This document shows, piece after piece, positions 51,129 to 60,929 of a DNA stretch of 64,000 bases. The position numbers and the translations under genes are program-made. The notes beneath the pieces are model-generated. The model worked only from the letters and a program-made list of their open reading frames with translations, was not told the origin of the DNA and searched no databases. The stretch lies in assembly GCA_014204635.1 (NCBI GenBank), contig JACHLS010000002.1, positions 310,001-374,000 on the forward strand, in the 5' to 3' direction. Source of the DNA: Sporosarcina luteola. Lineage in GTDB: Bacteria > Bacillota > Bacilli > Bacillales_A > Planococcaceae. Every line of letters starts with the position of its first letter. The stretch's first letter is position 1.

Positions 51129-53489
51129 CTATTGTGCCTCCTGTTGTTGTGAAATGAGCTTCATAAAGCCGATAACTTCGGATGCGATGTTCCGGCGCAG
51201 CTTCTGATAATGTTTACCGAACAGCTGCAAGCCTTCCCGCTGGTAGATACGCATCGGATCTTCCTGGCCATATGAACGCAGGCCGATACCTTCTTTCAGA
51301 CGCGACATGACATCCAAATGTTTCACCCACATGGAATCGATATGGCTGAGCATCACTTGAGGGATGATTTGATTCACTTGTTCGTTATCCGCAAATGCAT
51401 CAAGATATTCGAACAAATGGGCAAGCGGTACATCATATGCCTTCTGAATATCCGTTACACGTTCATACGTACGGGCCAATGTGACAGGTTCCAGCAGAAG
51501 TCCATTCATCGTGCGTTCGATCCGCTCAAAATCCCAGTTATCAGGTGTTTCGTTTTCTGGGCAGCTGTCATAAATAACGAATTCTACAGCTTCCGAAACC
51601 ATCTTCTTCAATTGAGCGAACAGATCTGTTCTTTCCAACACTTTATCCCGCAGAGAATACAAGACACCCCGTTGGTCGTTGATGACATCGTCGAGTTTCA
51701 AGTTGTATTCCCGCATAGAGAAATGGGCACCTTCGACAATTCGCTGCGTCCGGTCTGTCAGTTCATTCACTTCAGGGTTCAGCACAAGGCCTTCCTTATC
51801 GGTTTTGACCTTTTTGAGGAACTTCTCCAAATCATCTTTGGCAAAGCGTTTGAACATATCGTCCTCTAATGAAAGGAAGAATTGGCTTTCCCCATGGTCG
51901 CCTTGCCGTCCGGAACGTCCGCGCAGCTGATTGTCGACGCGTCGGCTTTCGTGCTTTTCTGTGCCAAGAACGAATAATCCGCCAAGTTCCTGTGCCCCTT
52001 CGCCGAGCATGATATCGGTACCGCGTCCAGCCATATTCGTGGCCACTGTAATATGGCCGAGTTGACCCGCTTGGGAAATCAAATCGACTTCCTGCTCAAC
52101 GCTTTTTGCATTCAATAGGTGGTAATCCAGTTTGTATTTATCCAAGTATTCGGCAACCTTCTCCGATTGAAGGATAGAAGTCGTTCCAACAAGGACAGGC
52201 TGTCCTATTTTGTTGCGTTTGGCAACTTCCTGTGCCATTGCCTCATATTTCTGTTCAATCGTCTCATACACTTTATCCGGAGAATCGATACGGGCGCGAG
52301 GACGGTTTGTCGGAATTTGGATGACATCCATGTTGTAGACATCACGGAATTCCTTCTCCTGTGTTTTCGCCGTTCCCGTCATTCCGCTCAGATTGGGATA
52401 CATCCGGAAATAGTTCTGGATTGTAATCTGGGCTTGCGCCTTATTTTCGTCTGTGATCGGCAAACCTTCTTTTGCTTCAATCGCCTGGTGGAGCCCATCG
52501 GAAAGCGTGCGGCCTTCCATGATCCGGCCAGTGAACATATCTACCAGTTCTACTTTATCGTCTTTGACGATATAATCGACATCCCGTTTAAAGATGACAT
52601 AGGCACGAACTGCCTGGATCATATAATGGTAGAGTGTCTGATGTTCCAAATCGTAGAGGTTGTCAATTCCAAATGCCTTTTCTACTTTCTCGATGCCAGT
52701 TTCGGTAAGTGAAGTCGCTTTTGTTTCGTCATCGAAATCAAAATCGACGCCTTTTTTGAACCGTTTGGCCAGCATGGCGGCAATTTGATGCAAATCGGGA
52801 TCGGCTGCCATTTTACCTGCTACAATCAAAGGCGTCTTCGCTTCATCGATCAGTACGCTGTCGACTTCATCAATAATGGCGAAGTGGTAAGGTCTTTGCA
52901 CTTTTTGCGAAACGTGCTGCACCATGTTGTCCCGTAAATAATCGAAACCGAATTCCGTTCCGACTCCGTACGTAATATCTGCCTCATAAGCATCCTTCTT
53001 GGCAGGTCCTTGCATCATCGGTACATTGAGGCCGACTGTGAGGCCTAGGAACCGGTGTATCTGGCCGATCTGCTCAAAGTCGCGCCGCGCTAGATAGTCG
53101 TTGACCGTAATGACATGGACGCCTTTGCCTTCGAGGGCACGTACATAGGAGGGGAGAGAAGCGACCAGCGTTTTTCCTTCTCCTGTCGGCATTTCAGCGA
53201 TATTTCCTTCTGTGAGGACCATGCCGCCGATCAGCTGCACATCGAAATGGCGCATCCCTAGAATACGTTTCGACGCTTCCCGTACGACTGCGAATGCGTC
53301 CGGCACAATTGCTTGAATTGTTTCTCCCGCTTCCAAACGGCTTTTAAAAACTTCTGTCATATGTGCCAATTCTTCGTCTGATAATGAAACATATTTGGAT
53401 TCAAGGTTATTTATATCCTGGACAACTTTCCGATATTTCTTCAGTTGCCTTTCGCTCGTTTGATTTGAACGTTTAAATAGTGATAGCAT
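51129..53489 (-). CDS. secA2: Accessory preprotein translocase ATPase SecA2
   Basis: A 786-residue SecA-type motor. Walker A lies in MPTGEGKTLVASL, Walker B in IIDEVDSVLIDEA; also TNMAGRGTDIMLGEGAQELG and the helicase arginine-finger region QLRGRSGRQGDHGESQF. It ends shortly after the helical wing and lacks the C-terminal zinc-binding tail of housekeeping SecA1 (about 840 residues), which, with the slaP neighbour, identifies it as SecA2. It drives export of a subset of proteins through SecYEG, in S-layer bacilli mainly S-layer proteins. AAGGAGCG lies 6 bases before ATG 53489. It is the first gene of the operon secA2-slaP. Confidence 0.94.
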   Translation of the reverse strand: MLSLFKRSNQTSERQLKKYRKVVQDINNLESKYVSLSDEELAHMTEVFKSRLEAGETIQAIVPDAFAVVREASKRILGMRHFDVQLIGGMVLTEGNIAEMPTGEGKTLVASLPSYVRALEGKGVHVITVNDYLARRDFEQIGQIHRFLGLTVGLNVPMMQGPAKKDAYEADITYGVGTEFGFDYLRDNMVQHVSQKVQRPYHFAIIDEVDSVLIDEAKTPLIVAGKMAADPDLHQIAAMLAKRFKKGVDFDFDDETKATSLTETGIEKVEKAFGIDNLYDLEHQTLYHYMIQAVRAYVIFKRDVDYIVKDDKVELVDMFTGRIMEGRTLSDGLHQAIEAKEGLPITDENKAQAQITIQNYFRMYPNLSGMTGTAKTQEKEFRDVYNMDVIQIPTNRPRARIDSPDKVYETIEQKYEAMAQEVAKRNKIGQPVLVGTTSILQSEKVAEYLDKYKLDYHLLNAKSVEQEVDLISQAGQLGHITVATNMAGRGTDIMLGEGAQELGGLFVLGTEKHESRRVDNQLRGRSGRQGDHGESQFFLSLEDDMFKRFAKDDLEKFLKKVKTDKEGLVLNPEVNELTDRTQRIVEGAHFSMREYNLKLDDVINDQRGVLYSLRDKVLERTDLFAQLKKMVSEAVEFVIYDSCPENETPDNWDFERIERTMNGLLLEPVTLARTYERVTDIQKAYDVPLAHLFEYLDAFADNEQVNQIIPQVMLSHIDSMWVKHLDVMSRLKEGIGLRSYGQEDPMRIYQREGLQLFGKHYQKLRRNIASEVIGFMKLISQQQEAQ

Positions 53490-53674
53490 AAATGACGCTC
53501 CTTTATAATGCTCCTTCTAAAAGGATACGGTTCTATTTTATCAAACAATAAGTTAAAAGACTACTGGAAGAGGATAAATGTATAATAATAGAAAACAGCA
53601 GGACTGATTTGGTACGGAAAAGGGTATACTAGTTTCAGTTAGCAACTTTGGGTGATTTCCGAAACCAATCGTGT

Positions 53675-53680
53675 TATAAT
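53675..53680 (+). promoter_or_regulatory. Extended -10 promoter of tagO
   Basis: TGTTATAAT: consensus -10 with the TG of an extended -10, 43 bases before the tagO start. Confidence 0.6.
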
Positions 53681-53722
53681 ACTGTTGGCTAAGTAAATTA
53701 TTGTTTCTTGGGGAGGAAAGAC

Positions 53723-54778
53723 ATGCTATTCCTTGCTATGGCCGCTGCATTTGTAGCTTCTATCATACTAACTCCGCTTGTTATTAAATTTGCTTTCAGG
53801 ATTGGAGCCGTTGACCGGCCGAACTATCGGAAGGTCCATACAACGATCATGCCGCGTATCGGCGGACTCGCCATTTTCGGTGCATTTATGATCGGCTATC
53901 TCATTTTGCGTCCTGAAGATCCAGGTGCGACATACAATACGGTGGGCATCATCGTCGGTGCATTCCTCATCATCGCTACCGGCTTTTTGGATGACATGTT
54001 GGAGATTACCGCGAAAGCAAAATTGGTAGGACAGTTGGCAGCAGCACTTGTTGTTGTAATGTGGGGCGGTTTGCAAATTGAATTTGTCAATCTACCGTTC
54101 TTTGGACAATTGGATTTTGGATATTTCAGTATTCCTATTACGATCATTTGGATTATCGGCATTACAAATGCCATTAACTTAATTGATGGCCTGGATGGAT
54201 TGGCTGCTGGCGTTTCGACAATAGCTCTCATTTCCATTACAGTCATGGCTGTCATCATGGGCGATGTATATGTAATTGCGACCGCTTCATTATTAGCTGC
54301 CAGCTCGCTCGGTTTCCTGTTTTTTAACTTTCATCCAGCTAAAATTTTCATGGGAGATACGGGAGCCCTGTTTCTGGGTTACATGATATCGGTACTCGCA
54401 ATGCTCGGATTTAAAAACGTAACAGTCGTCTCATTGATTATCCCAATCATTATGCTTGGTGTTCCCATTTCGGATACCTTCTTTGCAATTGTCAGAAGGG
54501 TACGGATGAAGCAATCGATCACGTCTCCGGATAAATCGCACTTGCACCATTGCTTGCAGAATGCTGGGTTTTCTCATCGACAGACAGTCCTGATCATCTA
54601 TGGACTAGCTATCCTGTTCGGGGTGGCAGCGGTGTTATTTTCACAAGCGACAGTATGGGGAGCCATTGTCCTCATCACAGTAATGCTGATCGCGATTGAA
54701 TTGTTCGTTGAAATTATTGGTCTTGCAGGCTCGAATTATCGACCTTTATTGAATTTAGTTCGTATGATCGGTAAATAA
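53723..54778 (+). CDS. tagO: Undecaprenyl-phosphate N-acetylglucosaminyl-1-phosphate transferase TagO
   Basis: A 351-residue polytopic membrane enzyme of the MraY/WecA family with about 11 helices. It moves GlcNAc-1-phosphate from UDP-GlcNAc to undecaprenyl phosphate, the first step of wall teichoic acid and secondary wall polymer synthesis. Motifs: DRPNYRKVHTTIMPRIGG, GFLDDMLEI (Asp-Asp), TNAINLIDGLDGLAAG, and FFNFHPAKIFMGDTGALFLG, plus the His-rich DKSHLHHCLQNAGFSHRQ loop. ATG 53723 is chosen because GGGGAGG lies 6 bases upstream; a TTG at 53708 is earlier but has no site. It supplies the polymer that CsaB modifies and SLH domains bind (inference). Strong terminator downstream. Confidence 0.94.
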   Translation: MLFLAMAAAFVASIILTPLVIKFAFRIGAVDRPNYRKVHTTIMPRIGGLAIFGAFMIGYLILRPEDPGATYNTVGIIVGAFLIIATGFLDDMLEITAKAKLVGQLAAALVVVMWGGLQIEFVNLPFFGQLDFGYFSIPITIIWIIGITNAINLIDGLDGLAAGVSTIALISITVMAVIMGDVYVIATASLLAASSLGFLFFNFHPAKIFMGDTGALFLGYMISVLAMLGFKNVTVVSLIIPIIMLGVPISDTFFAIVRRVRMKQSITSPDKSHLHHCLQNAGFSHRQTVLIIYGLAILFGVAAVLFSQATVWGAIVLITVMLIAIELFVEIIGLAGSNYRPLLNLVRMIGK

Positions 54779-54780
54779 AT

Positions 54781-54836
54781 GTAAAAACTCCGGCAATGGG
54801 CCTTCCTTCAGGAAAGTCCGTTGCCGGAGTTTTTAC
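54781..54836 (+). terminator. Rho-independent terminator of tagO
   Basis: GTAAAAACTCCGGCAA (54781-54796) pairs with TTGCCGGAGTTTTTAC (54821-54836), an extensive perfect stem whose descending arm holds the T-run. Confidence 0.92.
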
Positions 54837-55128
54837 ATGATAGGGGAGTAATCAATAAAGAATGATTTTCTAGGTTGCTCAGCAAAGTATGAGACTCCCA
54901 AGAAGTTTCAGACAACCGGTCTATAAGCATATATGCTATGGATGCTTTTGCTCCGTTTTTTTACCGGAGAAGCCGTTCTTCGTTACAACCTGTGCAGCGT
55001 TGCAGGGTCTCCAGTTTTCAGCGTTTTGCTTTTGTTCAGAGATGAGGTTCTTCTGAACGGGTAATGCGATTACGTCATGCCTTCAAGTCAAGCAAATCAA
55101 TACATTGTTTGATATGCACAAGCAAAAT
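54837..55128. other. Intergenic region, no gene seen
   Basis: About 290 bases between tagO and the convergent LCP gene. No ribosome site with a plausible product was found. Confidence 0.4.
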
Positions 55129-55165
55129 GAAAAGCTGCCACTCCACAATTGGAGGGCAGCTTTTC
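55129..55165 (-). terminator. Terminator of the LCP gene
   Basis: GAAAAGCTGCC-A-CTCC pairs with GGAGGGCAGCTTTTC with one bulge, just past the stop of the minus-strand gene. Confidence 0.75.
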
Positions 55166-55168
55166 ATG

Positions 55169-56221
55169 TCATTTCGAAAAATCACTTTCATCGGCAGCGC
55201 CGACTACATTCGTATCGCTATTCGTCAACTTGGAGGAATCGGGAATTAACCCAAGATGGGACTTTAAAATTTGCTTGATGTTTTGCAAATCCTGATCATC
55301 TAGCTTGTAGTAATAAATGCCTGTCGACCAATCATCATACCCTTTTAAAGTCAATGCTTCGACTTCAGGCATACCACCTTTTGCGTACTCCAAGAAAGAT
55401 GTCATTTCGCTGTAAGTCATATTCGTTTTCATATTGTCGCCGACTGCTTCAATGACATCGCCATATTTCGTTACAGACTTGAGCGAGGTCGCTTCTTTTA
55501 AGATGGCTTGAATAATCATTTGTTGACGTTTGCCGCGTTCTATATCGCTGTCCGCTTTTCTAGTGCGGGCAAGCGCAAGAGCGTGGCGCCCATCCAAATG
55601 TTGCAATCCCTTTTTCAAGTGGATTGAATTGCGGTCGAATTCATCTTTTTCAATTCGATCATACGGGACTTCGACATCGATTCCGCCGAACGCATCCACC
55701 ACTTCAATGAACGCATTAAAGTTCATTTTAAGATAGTAATCGATCGGGATATCGAGCATTTCTTCAACAGTTTCTATGGCCGCATGGGTGCCGCCGTAAG
55801 CATGGGCATGGGTTATTTTATCGCTGTAATCAACCTTTGGAATGTATACATATGAGTCACGTGGAATGCTGAGCAGCTTCACCGACTTTTCTTTCGGGTT
55901 GAATGTGGCGACAAGCAGAGCATCTGAACGGCTGTTATCATCGCCTTGCCCTCTCGTTTCGCTGTCATCCACTCCGATCAGCATGATGGAAACATTGTCA
56001 CTTGCCGGTTCCACTTTCGCTTCTGCGCGAATCTCCGATTTTGGTGTTTCGGGAATCGCTTCATATGCGCCTTCTATGGCTTTCTGTGCCTTCTGTTGAA
56101 GAGACAGGGCATAGGCAGTTACCATTAAGAGGGATGAAAAGGCCACTAACAATGCGACTTTAATGGCTAAACGCTTTTTGGACGTCTTTTTTTTCATTTT
56201 CTTAAAATCTTTTCTTTTCAT
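55169..56221 (-). CDS. LytR-CpsA-Psr (LCP) family wall-polymer ligase, TagV/YvhJ-like
   Basis: A 350-residue membrane-anchored protein: basic cytoplasmic N-terminus, one helix (about 20-42), then the outer LCP domain (about 75-310). Family residues: IMLIGVDDSETRGQGDDNSRSDALLVATFNP, LLSIPRDSYVYIP (the conserved Arg), THAHAYGG, and HALALARTRKADSDIERGKRQQMI. LCP enzymes transfer teichoic acids or other glycopolymers from the lipid carrier to peptidoglycan. Its position between tagO and yvyE/degS matches B. subtilis yvhJ (tagV) as I recall it, so it is probably that orthologue. ATG 56221 has GGAGG 7 bases upstream. Confidence 0.92.
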   Translation of the reverse strand: MKRKDFKKMKKKTSKKRLAIKVALLVAFSSLLMVTAYALSLQQKAQKAIEGAYEAIPETPKSEIRAEAKVEPASDNVSIMLIGVDDSETRGQGDDNSRSDALLVATFNPKEKSVKLLSIPRDSYVYIPKVDYSDKITHAHAYGGTHAAIETVEEMLDIPIDYYLKMNFNAFIEVVDAFGGIDVEVPYDRIEKDEFDRNSIHLKKGLQHLDGRHALALARTRKADSDIERGKRQQMIIQAILKEATSLKSVTKYGDVIEAVGDNMKTNMTYSEMTSFLEYAKGGMPEVEALTLKGYDDWSTGIYYYKLDDQDLQNIKQILKSHLGLIPDSSKLTNSDTNVVGAADESDFSK

Positions 56222-56462
56222 TTATGAGCCTCCAAAAATCAGCCATGGAACGTTCATGACAGGAATGCAGGTAAAAGCCCCATAGTCGGGGAGAAAACGA
56301 CCTGGCGATCCTAGTCATCCGTAGAAGTTCCTGCGGCAGATTATTTGTTCAGTATGAGCATCTATCAATTATGACGCCACCCGGCCCATAAAGTTCTCTT
56401 TTTATTCAAATAGACGCCAACTTTCCCCATTATACTATCAAATTCTTCTAACGTATACCACT

Positions 56463-57095
56463 TTAGACATTGAACTCCAAGAACATTTCGGAAACCGTTT
56501 GAATTTCTGCCTGACCATTCGTCAATTCAGTCATCCAATCGACAAAGCGGTCCGTGTCGGACAACGGCACGTACATATGAAGGTCTACCCCTTCCCCATA
56601 GATAATGTCATGGAGCGGGTAAGGGGACTGCCTTGCTTCGTTTTCGACTTTCCCAAGCCATGTATAATCGATGGAGATTTTCATTTCTCGGTGGAGCCTT
56701 CTTTCTACAATGCCAGTTGCCGCAATGCCTTCGGTCGTTGCACGTCCATAGGCCCGGATCAATCCGCCTCCGCCCAGTTTAATCCCTCCAAAGTAACGGG
56801 TAACGACAACAGCTGTGTCTTTCAACCCTTGTTTTTTTAGCACTTCGAGCATAGGAACTCCGGCAGTGCCTGACGGTTCTCCATCGTCGTTTGCTTTTTG
56901 GATTTGATCATGTTCTCCGATAATGTAAGCGGAACAGTTATGTGTCGCCGTATGATGAAGTTTTTTAATTTCTTGAATGAAGGCTAGTGCTTCCTGCTCG
57001 GTCTCCACCCTTTTTACATAAGAAAGAAACCTGGATTTTTGTATGATAATTTCACTTTCACCAGAAGTTTTAACGGTCCTATAGTCAGCTCGCAT
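56463..57095 (-). CDS. yvyE: YigZ/IMPACT family protein YvyE
   Basis: A 210-residue protein of the UPF0029/IMPACT family. ATG 57095 is chosen for its AGGAGGGG ribosome site; the frame runs about 420 bases further upstream but without coding character. Motifs: TATHNCSAYIIGEHDQIQKANDDGEPSGTAG, and VTRYFGGIKLGGGGL. A C-terminal ferredoxin-like domain follows (about 135-205). The function of bacterial YigZ proteins is not settled. The place beside degS is conserved in Bacillales. It diverges from degS. Confidence 0.92.
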   Translation of the reverse strand: MRADYRTVKTSGESEIIIQKSRFLSYVKRVETEQEALAFIQEIKKLHHTATHNCSAYIIGEHDQIQKANDDGEPSGTAGVPMLEVLKKQGLKDTAVVVTRYFGGIKLGGGGLIRAYGRATTEGIAATGIVERRLHREMKISIDYTWLGKVENEARQSPYPLHDIIYGEGVDLHMYVPLSDTDRFVDWMTELTNGQAEIQTVSEMFLEFNV

Positions 57096-57242
57096 TTGCA
57101 GTACCCCTCCTATTTGTAATACAATTTTAATATGCATATAGTAATATGATGATATAATAAACAAAGTGTATAAGGAATTCATGAGTACTGCAACATCACG
57201 TACTAGACGAGATTGATGAGGCTGTGAGCAGGAGGGGATGAA

Positions 57243-58400
57243 TTGGCTGAAAAAGCAATAGACATCCATAAATTGGAATCCATCTTTGATAACATGGTGA
57301 ATATGATGGACCAGTCGAAAAATGACATTTTCACAATTAGCGAGCAGAGTCGTCAAAGTTATGACGAAATGAGAAAAGAGCTTGTTATTATCAAGGAAGA
57401 TATTTCCCGGGTAATAAATGAAGGCGATTATTTGGAAGACATGACACGTCATTCCCGTAGAAGACTCGCCGATGTTTCGAAGAATTTCCTTAATTATTCG
57501 GAGGAAGAGGTACGTCAAGCGTACGAAGTGGCAAATGATCTGCTTGTCAGGCTATCGATCAATCGAATGGAAGAAAAGCAGCTTCGCGTCCGCCGAGATG
57601 AGTTAGAGCGAAGAATCGCAGCTTTGCTTGAGACGATTGAAAAAGCGGACCACTTAGTAAATCAAGTGACCACGGTCATTACATATTTGACTTCCGATCT
57701 GAAAAAAGTAGGGGAAGCGCTCGAAACAGCTCGGCAAAAGCAAGAATTTGCAATTCAAATCATTCAGGCGCAAGAGGATGAAAGGAAACGGCTATCCCGT
57801 GATATTCATGACGGTCCTGCGCAAATGCTTGCGAATGTGTTGCTTCGCTCTGGCTTGATTGAGAAGACATTTGTCGAAAAAGGTCCTACTTCAGCATTAT
57901 CGGAACTTACACAACTGAAGGAAATGGTGCGGAATGCTTTGTATGAGGTTCGTCGCATCATCTATGACTTGCGTCCGATGGCCTTGGATGACTTGGGTTT
58001 AATTCCGACGTTGCGTAAATATTTGGCGACGGTCATGGAATACGAAAAAGGGACAATTATCCATTTCATGAATAACGGCCAAGAGAGACGATTCGAATCA
58101 AATATTGAAGTGGCCATTTTTAGGTTAGTTCAGGAATCAGTTAATAATGCACTCAAACATGGAAAATCAAGGGATGTATGGGTGAAAATTGAATGGCTCC
58201 GTGATACAATGAATATTGTAATAAAAGATAACGGACAAGGTTTCGATCAAAGCGAAACGAAAGAAAAATCATTTGGAATTATTGGAATGCGCGAGCGGAT
58301 CGAATTGTTAAAGGGCGAGATGAAGATCATGTCCGCTGCCGGCAACGGGACGACAGTGCTTTTCCGCATTCCGCTAGAAGACGATATAATTGTTGAATAG
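57243..58400 (+). CDS. degS: Sensor histidine kinase DegS
   Basis: A 385-residue cytoplasmic histidine kinase, the length of B. subtilis DegS. The N-terminal sensor part (1-170) is a long coiled coil. The phosphorylated histidine lies in [21 protein letters not shown] (HisKA_3 type, about residue 190), and the ATPase part has [12 protein letters not shown] (N box), IKDNGQGFD (G1) and [10 protein letters not shown] (G2). It phosphorylates DegU, which controls exoenzymes, motility, competence and biofilm genes. The TTG start at 57243 has AGGAGGGG upstream. degU follows after 20 bases. Confidence 0.96.
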   Translation: MAEKAIDIHKLESIFDNMVNMMDQSKNDIFTISEQSRQSYDEMRKELVIIKEDISRVINEGDYLEDMTRHSRRRLADVSKNFLNYSEEEVRQAYEVANDLLVRLSINRMEEKQLRVRRDELERRIAALLETIEKADHLVNQVTTVITYLTSDLKKVGEALETARQKQEFAIQIIQAQEDERKRLSRDIHDGPAQMLANVLLRSGLIEKTFVEKGPTSALSELTQLKEMVRNALYEVRRIIYDLRPMALDDLGLIPTLRKYLATVMEYEKGTIIHFMNNGQERRFESNIEVAIFRLVQESVNNALKHGKSRDVWVKIEWLRDTMNIVIKDNGQGFDQSETKEKSFGIIGMRERIELLKGEMKIMSAAGNGTTVLFRIPLEDDIIVE

Positions 58401-58420
58401 GGTATTGGGAGGGAAAGAAA

Positions 58421-59095
58421 TTGACAAAAATATTAATTGTGGATGATCATCAGCTATTCCGCGAAGGCGTGAAACGAATCCTTGACTTTGAAGATTCATT
58501 CGAAGTTGTCGGAGAAGGCGATGACGGCAGTGAAGTGAATGAACTGTATCGGAAATATGAGCCTGATGTTGTCTTGATGGACATCAATATGCCGCGCATG
58601 AACGGGGTCGAGGCGACAGATCAGCTTCGCAAGGAATTTCCAGACGTGAAAGTGATCATGCTTTCCATCCATGACGACGAATCCTATGTTTCACACGCCT
58701 TGAAATCAGGGGCTCTTGGATACATGTTGAAGGAAATGGACGCAGATGCAATTGTACAGGCGATCAAAGTAGTGGCAGCTGGAGGATCTTATTTACATCC
58801 AAAAGTGACACATAATTTGGTAGCTGAATTCCGACGTTTGAGTGAGCGTGAATATAAAGGTTCATTCCAACAAAGTGAAATTCGCCGCCCGCTTCATTTA
58901 TTGACGAAACGGGAATGCGAAGTGCTGCAATTGTTGACAGACGGCCAAAGCAACAGAACAATCGGGGAGACGTTATTCATCTCTGAAAAAACCGTTAAAA
59001 ACCATGTTTCAAGCATTTTGCAAAAAATGGGCGTCAACGATCGGACGCAGGCTGTTGTAACGGCAATCAAGAACGGTTGGGTTGAAGTGAAGTAA
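58421..59095 (+). CDS. degU: Response regulator DegU
   Basis: A 224-residue response regulator. Receiver domain (1-120): acidic pair in [12 protein letters not shown], phosphorylated Asp in [13 protein letters not shown], Thr/Ser and Lys positions in [11 protein letters not shown] and [11 protein letters not shown]. LuxR/NarL-type DNA-binding domain (about 155-220): [20 protein letters not shown] and [19 protein letters not shown]. It partners DegS upstream; TTG start at 58421 with GGGAGGG. It also helps ComK bind the comK promoter in B. subtilis, and comK lies 1.3 kb downstream here. Confidence 0.96.
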   Translation: MTKILIVDDHQLFREGVKRILDFEDSFEVVGEGDDGSEVNELYRKYEPDVVLMDINMPRMNGVEATDQLRKEFPDVKVIMLSIHDDESYVSHALKSGALGYMLKEMDADAIVQAIKVVAAGGSYLHPKVTHNLVAEFRRLSEREYKGSFQQSEIRRPLHLLTKRECEVLQLLTDGQSNRTIGETLFISEKTVKNHVSSILQKMGVNDRTQAVVTAIKNGWVEVK

Positions 59096-59219
59096 GAGTG
59101 CAAAGGAATAAAGCGTTAGGGACCGTAGGCTTGCTCAAGCATGCGTGTCTCCATACGCTATTTCCAAACCGAGGGCTATCCGTATGGAAAGGCCCTTTCA
59201 TTATGTAGGAGGTAGATGG

Positions 59220-59798
59220 ATGAAGAAACAATCGCTATTTCTGCTGATGTTCAGCATCCTCCTTATCCTCAGCGCCTGCAGCAAGGATGAGGGCGAGCAA
59301 ACAAACCAAGGTTCCGTCGATGACGGTGAGGCAGCCGGAGGATATGGCTCGATTGATCATGGTGTGAATGAAAAGGGCGTTGGATTCAATATGGCGGGCG
59401 GCTCGATAGAGGAAGCGCAAGATATTCCGGCTGCAGAGAAGGCTACTATTCTGGATACGTTCCAAGCCTACATTGATGCATTTAATCATAAAGATATTGA
59501 TGCATATATATCTGTGCTTTCACCGAATTCGGAAAGTTTTTCCATTGAAGATGAACGTGCATTGCTGGAAGATACCTTTAAAGAATATAATGTGACAAGA
59601 GAAGCGTCGGATGTCACAATTGTTAAATACGATGAAAACGAAGCACAGTTATTTGCTAAGTTAAAAACAACGTTTAAACAGATCGAATCAGGTCTGGAGA
59701 CAAAACCGACAGGGCGTCAAGTGACCGTCTTCCATAAAACAGACGGGCAATGGAAAGTGGATTCCATTTATTACATTGGCGACGAAGAACAGAAATGA
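59220..59798 (+). CDS. Lipoprotein with NTF2/SnoaL-like domain
   Basis: A 192-residue lipoprotein. ATG 59220 is chosen because AGGAGGTAG precedes it and the signal peptide (MKKQSLFLLMFSILLILSAC) then ends in lipobox LSAC, Cys20. After a Gly/Glu-rich linker, residues about 72-190 form an NTF2-like fold: helix ILDTFQAYIDAFNHKDIDAY followed by strands ending in VTVFHKTDGQWKVDSIYY, the pattern of small binding or nuclear-transport-factor-2-like domains. No catalytic residues can be named. It lies after degU, with only a weak hairpin (59172-59196) between, so it may be partly cotranscribed. Function unknown. Confidence 0.85.
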   Translation: MKKQSLFLLMFSILLILSACSKDEGEQTNQGSVDDGEAAGGYGSIDHGVNEKGVGFNMAGGSIEEAQDIPAAEKATILDTFQAYIDAFNHKDIDAYISVLSPNSESFSIEDERALLEDTFKEYNVTREASDVTIVKYDENEAQLFAKLKTTFKQIESGLETKPTGRQVTVFHKTDGQWKVDSIYYIGDEEQK

Positions 59799-59806
59799 AG
59801 AACAGG

Positions 59807-59856
59807 AAGACCACTGGATGATCAACGTACTTGTTGAGTCTCCGGTGGTCTTTTTA
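59807..59856 (+). terminator. Rho-independent terminator
   Basis: AAGACCACTGGA pairs with TCCGGTGGTCTT across a loop, followed by TTT. Confidence 0.75.
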
Positions 59857-59985
59857 TATGCAAAAACGGCCATACTGCAGTTAGAGGTTCAATAAATTTC
59901 CAGCCAATTACTAGTTGTATTTCTTGATGTGTTGGCATATACTGATATAAGAACTAGTGTTCGTATTCGAGAGGAGGAAGTTGTG

Positions 59986-60372
59986 ATGCCTTTAATCCCA
60001 GCAAAGGCATTGCCGCATTTTGAGAATATGATTTATTTACCGATGTTGCTGACCATTCTGGAACGAGATCGCCAGACAATTGAAAAGGGCCCGTTCAAAT
60101 TGAAAGGCCCCTACTTGAAAATGATTGAGAGCGCGCTGTTGTGCATTCAAAGCGAACTGAAAGACACATCGATGTATTTGCGGCGCCATAATATGAAAGT
60201 GATCCGCAATAAAATGGATGACACGTTCACAGAATATATCTTCATGAATGGCGGTTATGAAGATCATCGGCGTTATTTGAATGTCCGGCTGCGAAACCGA
60301 ACAGAAGAGCTATTGCAATTTTATATTTCCATGGCGGGAAATAAGCCGAATCATTCGGGCTTGAACAAGTAG
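59986..60372 (+). CDS. YhjD-like conserved Bacillales protein
   Basis: A 128-residue cytoplasmic protein, mostly helical. ATG 59986 has GAGGAGGAAG 5 bases upstream. The phrase MIYLPMLLTILERDRQTIE, followed by FKLKGPYLKMIESALL and the RNKMDDTFTEYIFMNGGYEDH region, recalls B. subtilis YhjD as I remember it; function is unknown. Its last 22 bases overlap the convergent comK end, so the two genes share sequence at their 3' ends. Confidence 0.75.
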   Translation: MPLIPAKALPHFENMIYLPMLLTILERDRQTIEKGPFKLKGPYLKMIESALLCIQSELKDTSMYLRRHNMKVIRNKMDDTFTEYIFMNGGYEDHRRYLNVRLRNRTEELLQFYISMAGNKPNHSGLNK

Positions 60373-60857
60373 GCGGATTTGTTCAACAAATGCTGTTTTT
60401 TAAAAAAATCTTTTTCAAGAAATCTGGCAAAGCAATATTGCCGCCACATCGTGTTAGCTGATACGGCAAGTTTCAGCTCTCGTCCATTTTCTAGATGGAC
60501 GATGCACCCTAATGGGTCCGGCTCGATAAAATCGATAGCTAGACAGTTGATCCAGACGTTTTGTTCGGAAGAAGGCGATAGTGTAGGAATGAAGATACAT
60601 GGTGTGTCATATGCATGTGCCAGGAGAATGGGGGTCTTGTGGACGTTACCTAAAACGAGTTTAGAGGTTTTGGTCAATACTTGAAAGGAGCTGCCATAAA
60701 AAGCGGCAGAGCTTTTCATAATATGTATCGGTTTTTTGGGTACGTCAACCTCTCTATCCCGCTCAATCACATATGTGAGGATCCGATTTCCGAATCGAAC
60801 TGGCTGCAGAACAAAGGTGCTAAACGTTACTACATAATTGCCTATTGGTTTTTCCAA
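60351..60857 (-). CDS. comK: Competence transcription factor ComK
   Basis: A 168-residue protein (B. subtilis ComK has 192). Family phrases are IHIMKSSAAFYGSSFQ, KTPILLAHAYDTPCIFIPTLSPSS and WINCLAIDFIEPD; the AFYGSS and IFIPTLS blocks are diagnostic. ComK is the master activator of DNA-uptake genes and of its own gene, binding AT-rich boxes in the minor groove. The C-terminus is shorter than in B. subtilis, where that tail is targeted by MecA/ClpCP, so control by proteolysis could differ (inference). TTG 60857 is the likely start, with AAGGAAAGGG about 12 bases upstream. Convergent 22-base overlap with the YhjD-like gene. Confidence 0.87.
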   Translation of the reverse strand: MEKPIGNYVVTFSTFVLQPVRFGNRILTYVIERDREVDVPKKPIHIMKSSAAFYGSSFQVLTKTSKLVLGNVHKTPILLAHAYDTPCIFIPTLSPSSEQNVWINCLAIDFIEPDPLGCIVHLENGRELKLAVSANTMWRQYCFARFLEKDFFKKQHLLNKSAYLFKPE

Positions 60858-60929
60858 ATCCAGTTACACCCTTTCCTTATAAAAGTTACATTTGTAGCCT
60901 ATTGTAAGCTAGATAAAATATAAATCAAC

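Noticed and set aside
57096-57518. N-terminal extension of the YvyE reading frame
   Set aside because: No ribosome site; it overlaps the start of degS on the other strand, and YvyE homologues have the length given by ATG 57095.
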